Below, in pieces: positions 60,582 to 64,000 of a stretch of 64,000 nucleotides of DNA; the first letter of the stretch is position 1; the number at the start of each line of letters is the position of its first letter. The stretch spans positions 19,760-83,759 of the forward strand of contig NZ_KQ954247.1 of NCBI RefSeq assembly GCF_001519075.1. The letters run 5' to 3'. Below the pieces are notes generated by a model. The model saw nothing but the letters and a program-made list of their open reading frames with translations. It was not told the origin of the DNA and did not search any database. This DNA is from Novosphingobium fuchskuhlense. Lineage in GTDB: Bacteria > Pseudomonadota > Alphaproteobacteria > Sphingomonadales > Sphingomonadaceae. Both the position numbers and the translations under genes were made by a program.

Positions 60582-62365
60582 GCACGAGCCTCCGGCGGCA
60601 GATAGAGCCGCTCGCCCTCCATCTGCCGACGCGCCTCTGCGACAATGGCATCGGAGAAGGCCGGCAGGATCTGGGTGGCAATGCGGGCGTGGACGCGACC
60701 GAACTTGGCCGCCCAGTCGCTCGGCGGCAGGCTCCGTCGCTGCTCTCCGACGAACGCTAGGAAGGCGAGGATCGCGGGGAGCTTGCGCGCGGTGATGACG
60801 GCGTTGGAGCAGTTGAGGCAACCCCAGAAGGGCTGCGCGCAGGGTGATCCGGCCTCAGCGAAGGGGCTACTATGGAAGCCCGCGCAGGCGGCGAGCCAGA
60901 CATCCTGTTCGCCGTCAAGCAACGGCCCCACCGTATCCGGCGGCATCAGCAGCGCGGCCTGTTCGGGCGCTTCGCGCAGCGCCTGCTCGGCCGTGGGCGC
61001 AAGAACGGTCGGCATCGCGGCGGCGACGGCTTCGCGAAAGGCATCGGCGATGGCCGCCTCGTGCAGGGGCCGGAGCGACGGCAGATCGGCATAGTGGCGC
61101 GCCGCGACCTCGCGGGAGTGGCCGACCGCAAAGCGGGCCAAATGCCCTTCGGTCTTGGTGTACCACAACGCCTTGTGGGTCTTGCGGAGCCGGGAAAGTA
61201 GCAGATGGAGTGGCTTCTCGTCATCGTCGACGATGCCGTGGCGGCGAGCCCAAGCGGGGAGTTGATACTTGAGGTCAATGATACCGGCACGAAGGCCGCC
61301 GACGTTGTGATAAACCCAAAGATAATCGCCGGGCAGGTGCTCGCGGGCGGCCGCAGTGACGCCGATCAGGCGGCGGATCAGCCCACCGGGCGTCCCGCCG
61401 CCACCGTCGCGGACGCGCATGCTCTTGTGCTCGGCGCCGCGAGCGCGGCGCTTCAGATAGCGCAGCTCCACCGTGCCGGCATGGGCGTTGGTCAGACAGT
61501 CCTCGGTCAGCGTCTTCAGGCACTCGGGCTCGAGACCGGTATCGAGTGTGAGCAGCACGAGCAGCGCTGGCAGATCGCGCGCGAGCAGATGGCGCCGGCC
61601 ATGCAGGTCATCGATCAGCGTGCTGATCGGCAATCCGCGCCGCAATCGCATGCAATAGAGGCTCTTCAGCGCGGGCTGGTCTGCGGCAACAAAGCCCTGC
61701 CGCGCGATGATCGCTTCGACATCGGCGCGCGCCCTGGCGATGACCGGGTCGCCCTCATCGATGCGGTCATCGGTGCCGAGACGACGAAACATCGCGTCGA
61801 TATCAACCCTCGCGGCGTCGCGCAGCGCGCGGGCGACAAACGGGCTGTAAGCATCGCGCGGGGTCGAGCGGCCCGCCGAAGTGGCCAGCGTATAGCGCAG
61901 CCGCTCATGCAGGTCGGGCGCGATCCGATCGGGCCGGTCTGCCTCGATCGCGCGCAGTGTGTTGATGACCTTGCTGACCGTTATGTGCCGGTGGATCGGC
62001 CTCATCCCACGCCGTCCGAGCGCGGATGCGAAGCCATCGATATGGGCTGCGCGCAGGTCGCTGACGCCGGCCACCTTCGGCGCCTCATCGCCGAGCCAGG
62101 CGAAGAAGTGACGATAGACCTGAACATACTGCTTGATGACGCTGGCCGCACCGATCGATCCCCCGAGCGCGGCCGACCGGCGTAGCGCACCGGCAAAGGC
62201 GATGGTGAGCGGGCGAGGATCGAGCGCGGTCATATCGACCAGGACCGTCCCGCCATGCCTTGCCTCGATGGCGAACTTGAGGCCGAGCACCGGATCGGGC
62301 TGCGGGCGCTCCGGCGTGATGGGCGCGAAGGCGACGGGTCGGCCCTTGCGGGGACGCTCGTTCAT
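60578..62365 (-). CDS. Tyrosine recombinase, second of the trio
   Basis: 595 residues from ATG 62365 (ATGA overlap with the first gene). C-terminal recombinase core: SRLRKTHKALW, VGHSREVAARHYADL with His and Tyr. The first Arg box reads TGLEPECLKTL, so the usual TGLR arginine is missing. A zinc-like cluster (CAQPFWGCLNC) follows. It may act mainly as a structural partner in a recombinase complex. Confidence 0.88.
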   Translation of the reverse strand: MNERPRKGRPVAFAPITPERPQPDPVLGLKFAIEARHGGTVLVDMTALDPRPLTIAFAGALRRSAALGGSIGAASVIKQYVQVYRHFFAWLGDEAPKVAGVSDLRAAHIDGFASALGRRGMRPIHRHITVSKVINTLRAIEADRPDRIAPDLHERLRYTLATSAGRSTPRDAYSPFVARALRDAARVDIDAMFRRLGTDDRIDEGDPVIARARADVEAIIARQGFVAADQPALKSLYCMRLRRGLPISTLIDDLHGRRHLLARDLPALLVLLTLDTGLEPECLKTLTEDCLTNAHAGTVELRYLKRRARGAEHKSMRVRDGGGGTPGGLIRRLIGVTAAAREHLPGDYLWVYHNVGGLRAGIIDLKYQLPAWARRHGIVDDDEKPLHLLLSRLRKTHKALWYTKTEGHLARFAVGHSREVAARHYADLPSLRPLHEAAIADAFREAVAAAMPTVLAPTAEQALREAPEQAALLMPPDTVGPLLDGEQDVWLAACAGFHSSPFAEAGSPCAQPFWGCLNCSNAVITARKLPAILAFLAFVGEQRRSLPPSDWAAKFGRVHARIATQILPAFSDAIVAEARRQMEGERLYLPPEARA

Positions 62366-63711
62366 GCGCCCCGCGGTCCCGGCAACAGCGCCAGCAGCTG
62401 CTCGACGGCCGCATCCACCGTATCGGCGCGGGTCACGATATGGTCGAGGTAGATATAGGTGGTGGCGAGGCTCGCGTGGCCGAGAAGGCGTTGCACCTGT
62501 TGCTGCGGGTCGCCCAGGATCAGCCGATAGCTCTCCACCGGACCCGCCGGCAACACGGCCTCGCGCAGTCGCTGCTGGATCAGCAAGGCGAGCATATGGA
62601 CTGCGAAGGTGTGGCGAAGCTGGTGCGGGCTGATCGACAGCGAAAAGCCGTTCTCCGCACACCGGTTGCAGGCGCGGGTGAAGATCACCTCCCACGAGTT
62701 GGGGCGGATAGGTTGCCCGACCTCAGTCAGCCATAGCGCCGCCGGCTCGCGGGGCGTTCCATCCTCGTCGCACAGGATCAGGCGGCATCGTTCCTCCGGG
62801 GTGCAGACGTCGCGCATGCGGTCGAAACCGGCGCGGGTGACAGGGATCGGTCGCTCGAATCTGGCCACGCCATCGCGCGCGGCGAACTTGGCCACGCCCG
62901 TAGCCCGCTCGACGGCGACATAGGCGGCAATCTGACGAAGCAGCCGGCGCGGGACCAGGACGCTGCGTCCGCGGTCGCCCTTGGTGAGCGGCGGCGGCAG
63001 GCGCATCCAAAGCTGCGCCGCCTGACCATCGTCGTGGTCGATGGCCGCAAGTTCATCGGCGAGCAGGCCCGACGCCTCTTCGAGACGTAGGCCAGTGGTG
63101 ACGAGAAGATCGGCGAACAGCGCATTGCGCAGCCCGTTGCGATCGCGAGCACCGGGGCGTTCCGTGCCGTCAGGGGCGAGGCCGCGCAGGCCAACCTCGT
63201 GGAAAATGCGGTAGTCGTCCATCGTGACAAACCGCACGTCCGATCGTCTGGCGACGCGCTCATAGGCGTCGTTGCGCGCCGCGATCAGGCCTCGACGGCC
63301 ACCCTGCGCCGGTCGCCACACAGCGCGGCGGCTGAACGGTGCCTCGACGATCAGCCCCTGTTGCTCGCCCCAGCGGTAGAGACGATCGAGGCTGGCGACG
63401 GCCCTGTTCCAGCTTGCCGCCGTGATCCGGTGATCGGTCTCGTTGCGGCGTCGCTCACGATGATAGGCGTCGACATCGTCGCGGGTCGCAGCCCACACCG
63501 TCTTACCGCAGGCATCGAGGAAGCGAAGCCAAACCGCGACATCATAGGCGTAGGCGCGAAGCGAGTGGCGGGAGCGGATGCCCGACAGAGGCAGGTCGAG
63601 AAAGAAGCGATCGAGATCGGAATCATATAGCGCATCGTCCCGCAGGATCAGCGGCACATTCGCGTCGGGCCCCTTGGCGTTACGCCGCTCGCATACGGAA
63701 ATGATCGTCAT
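62362..63711 (-). CDS. Tyrosine recombinase, first of the trio
   Basis: 449 residues. SAM-like N-terminal DNA-binding domain (~35-130: SLRAYAYDVAVWLRFL) and a complete catalytic core: Arg in TTGLRLEEASG, HQLRHTFAVHML, LGHASLATTYIYL with the Tyr nucleophile. It is the lead gene of the trio, about 180 bases from the right terminal repeat, and the only one with all canonical residues. Confidence 0.93.
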   Translation of the reverse strand: MTIISVCERRNAKGPDANVPLILRDDALYDSDLDRFFLDLPLSGIRSRHSLRAYAYDVAVWLRFLDACGKTVWAATRDDVDAYHRERRRNETDHRITAASWNRAVASLDRLYRWGEQQGLIVEAPFSRRAVWRPAQGGRRGLIAARNDAYERVARRSDVRFVTMDDYRIFHEVGLRGLAPDGTERPGARDRNGLRNALFADLLVTTGLRLEEASGLLADELAAIDHDDGQAAQLWMRLPPPLTKGDRGRSVLVPRRLLRQIAAYVAVERATGVAKFAARDGVARFERPIPVTRAGFDRMRDVCTPEERCRLILCDEDGTPREPAALWLTEVGQPIRPNSWEVIFTRACNRCAENGFSLSISPHQLRHTFAVHMLALLIQQRLREAVLPAGPVESYRLILGDPQQQVQRLLGHASLATTYIYLDHIVTRADTVDAAVEQLLALLPGPRGA

Positions 63712-63893
63712 CAGCGCGAAACCCTCCCCCGGACCCCCTCCCGGAAACTGACCTTCGCACCGTCGCGCCTTGCGGCCCGGCAGCTATCAGACTGGCCTTC
63801 GCCAGCTCTTTGGTCAGCGCTACGGCCAGCCTGATAACTGCCTACCGTGGGCGTCCATCACCGCGAGCTTACTGCAAGGTGGCGAGCGGTGCA
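63712..63893. promoter_or_regulatory. Recombinase promoter side with subterminal inverted repeat
   Basis: 182 bases between the first recombinase and the right terminal repeat. It holds TATCAGACTGGCC (63785-63797) and its inverted partner GGCCAGCCTGATA (63824-63836). The TATC start recalls the terminal repeats, so these may be further recombinase-binding sites. Confidence 0.55.
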
Positions 63894-64000
63894 GACTGTC
63901 CAGATAAGGCGATCAGCTCTTCGGCGGCATAGGCCGCGCTGCCGAACCGGTTCTTGAGATCGCGGGCCAGACGGCTGTGGTGCCCGGTCCAGTGCGACAT
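63869..64000 (-). pseudogene. 5' part of the interrupted ardC gene (runs off the window)
   Basis: The frame entering from the right edge reads SHWTGHHSRLARDLKNRFG and AAYAAEELIA, the ArdC zincin core starting inside its HExxH motif, then meets the right terminal repeat at 63906 and ends with element-encoded LSGQSAPLATLQ at a TAA (63869). The N-terminal part lies outside the window; the C-terminal part is at 57101-57368. Confidence 0.82.
63894..63906 (-). repeat. Right terminal inverted repeat
   Basis: GACTGTCCAGATA on the plus strand, the inverted form of TATCTGGACAGTC; 11 of 13 positions match the left repeat. Confidence 0.75.

Larger units (their letters stand above)
57369..63906. mobile_element. 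Recombinase-trio element (RIT/GInt-like) with ardC cargo
   Basis: 6.5 kb with three overlapping tyrosine recombinase genes and a complete ardC, bounded by TATCCTGACAGTC at 57369-57381 and, inverted, GACTGTCCAGATA at 63894-63906 (11 of 13 identical). The ends fall exactly where an ardC reading frame breaks: EELIA at the right and VAELSS at the left join into one ArdC sequence. RIT and GInt elements are the known groups with three tandem tyrosine recombinases; the large protein sizes fit GInt better. Confidence 0.8.

Overview
The window looks like the accessory backbone of a conjugative plasmid, or an integrated conjugative element, of an alphaproteobacterium, most likely a sphingomonad (Sphingobium/Novosphingobium type). 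I infer this from high GC, a complete F-type mating-pair-formation operon in the usual order, a MobF (TraI/TrwC-type) relaxase with its TraD coupling protein, small families typical of sphingomonads (DUF5818-like, DUF6961-like), ArdC and SLOG/DUF2493 plasmid genes, and three exact GTTC-N7-GTTC alphaproteobacterial LexA-type boxes at promoters. I saw no rRNA, tRNA or CRISPR array.

Layout. 1-12659 (minus) is one uninterrupted, giant YD-repeat (RHS-like) gene that runs off the left edge; its C-terminal module is not visible. 12780-14861 holds a decayed AlpA copy, a lipoprotein, an intact AlpA and an XRE-type repressor. 15204-33201 (plus) is a nearly gap-free tra operon: pilin TraA, TraL, E, K, B, a DsbC-like protein, TraV, TraC, an unnamed membrane protein, TrbI, an S26 peptidase, TraW, TraU, TrbC, TraN, TraF, TraH and TraG.

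33792-43034 (plus) is the most interesting region: an eight-gene, overlapping operon for protein modification by ubiquitin-like proteins. It encodes a sigma-70-like factor, an unknown protein, an ImmA/IrrE-metallopeptidase + UvrD-helicase + RecB-like-nuclease fusion (with an apparent frameshift near its start), a protein of about three ubiquitin-like repeats, an E2-like protein without a cysteine at the expected site, a JAB-E1 (ThiF) fusion, an APH-fold kinase-like protein and a DUF6527-like cysteine-rich protein. I infer a stress-responsive or anti-phage conjugation system carried as cargo.

43086-46587 holds a nucleotidyltransferase with a small partner gene, a LexA/CI-like S24 repressor with a palindromic CTAGG operator, a small divergent gene, an SNase-like protein and small genes. 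46677-52339 (minus) is the DNA-processing operon: RHH protein, TraD, TraI. 52427-57087 is a plasmid maintenance region (SSB, AbrB-like, SLOG/DUF2493 and small unknowns).

57369-63906 is a mobile element bounded by 13-bp inverted repeats. It carries three tandem tyrosine recombinases (RIT/GInt-like trio) and its own ardC gene, and it is inserted in another ardC gene whose two halves can be recognised on either side (63907-64000 and 57101-57368).
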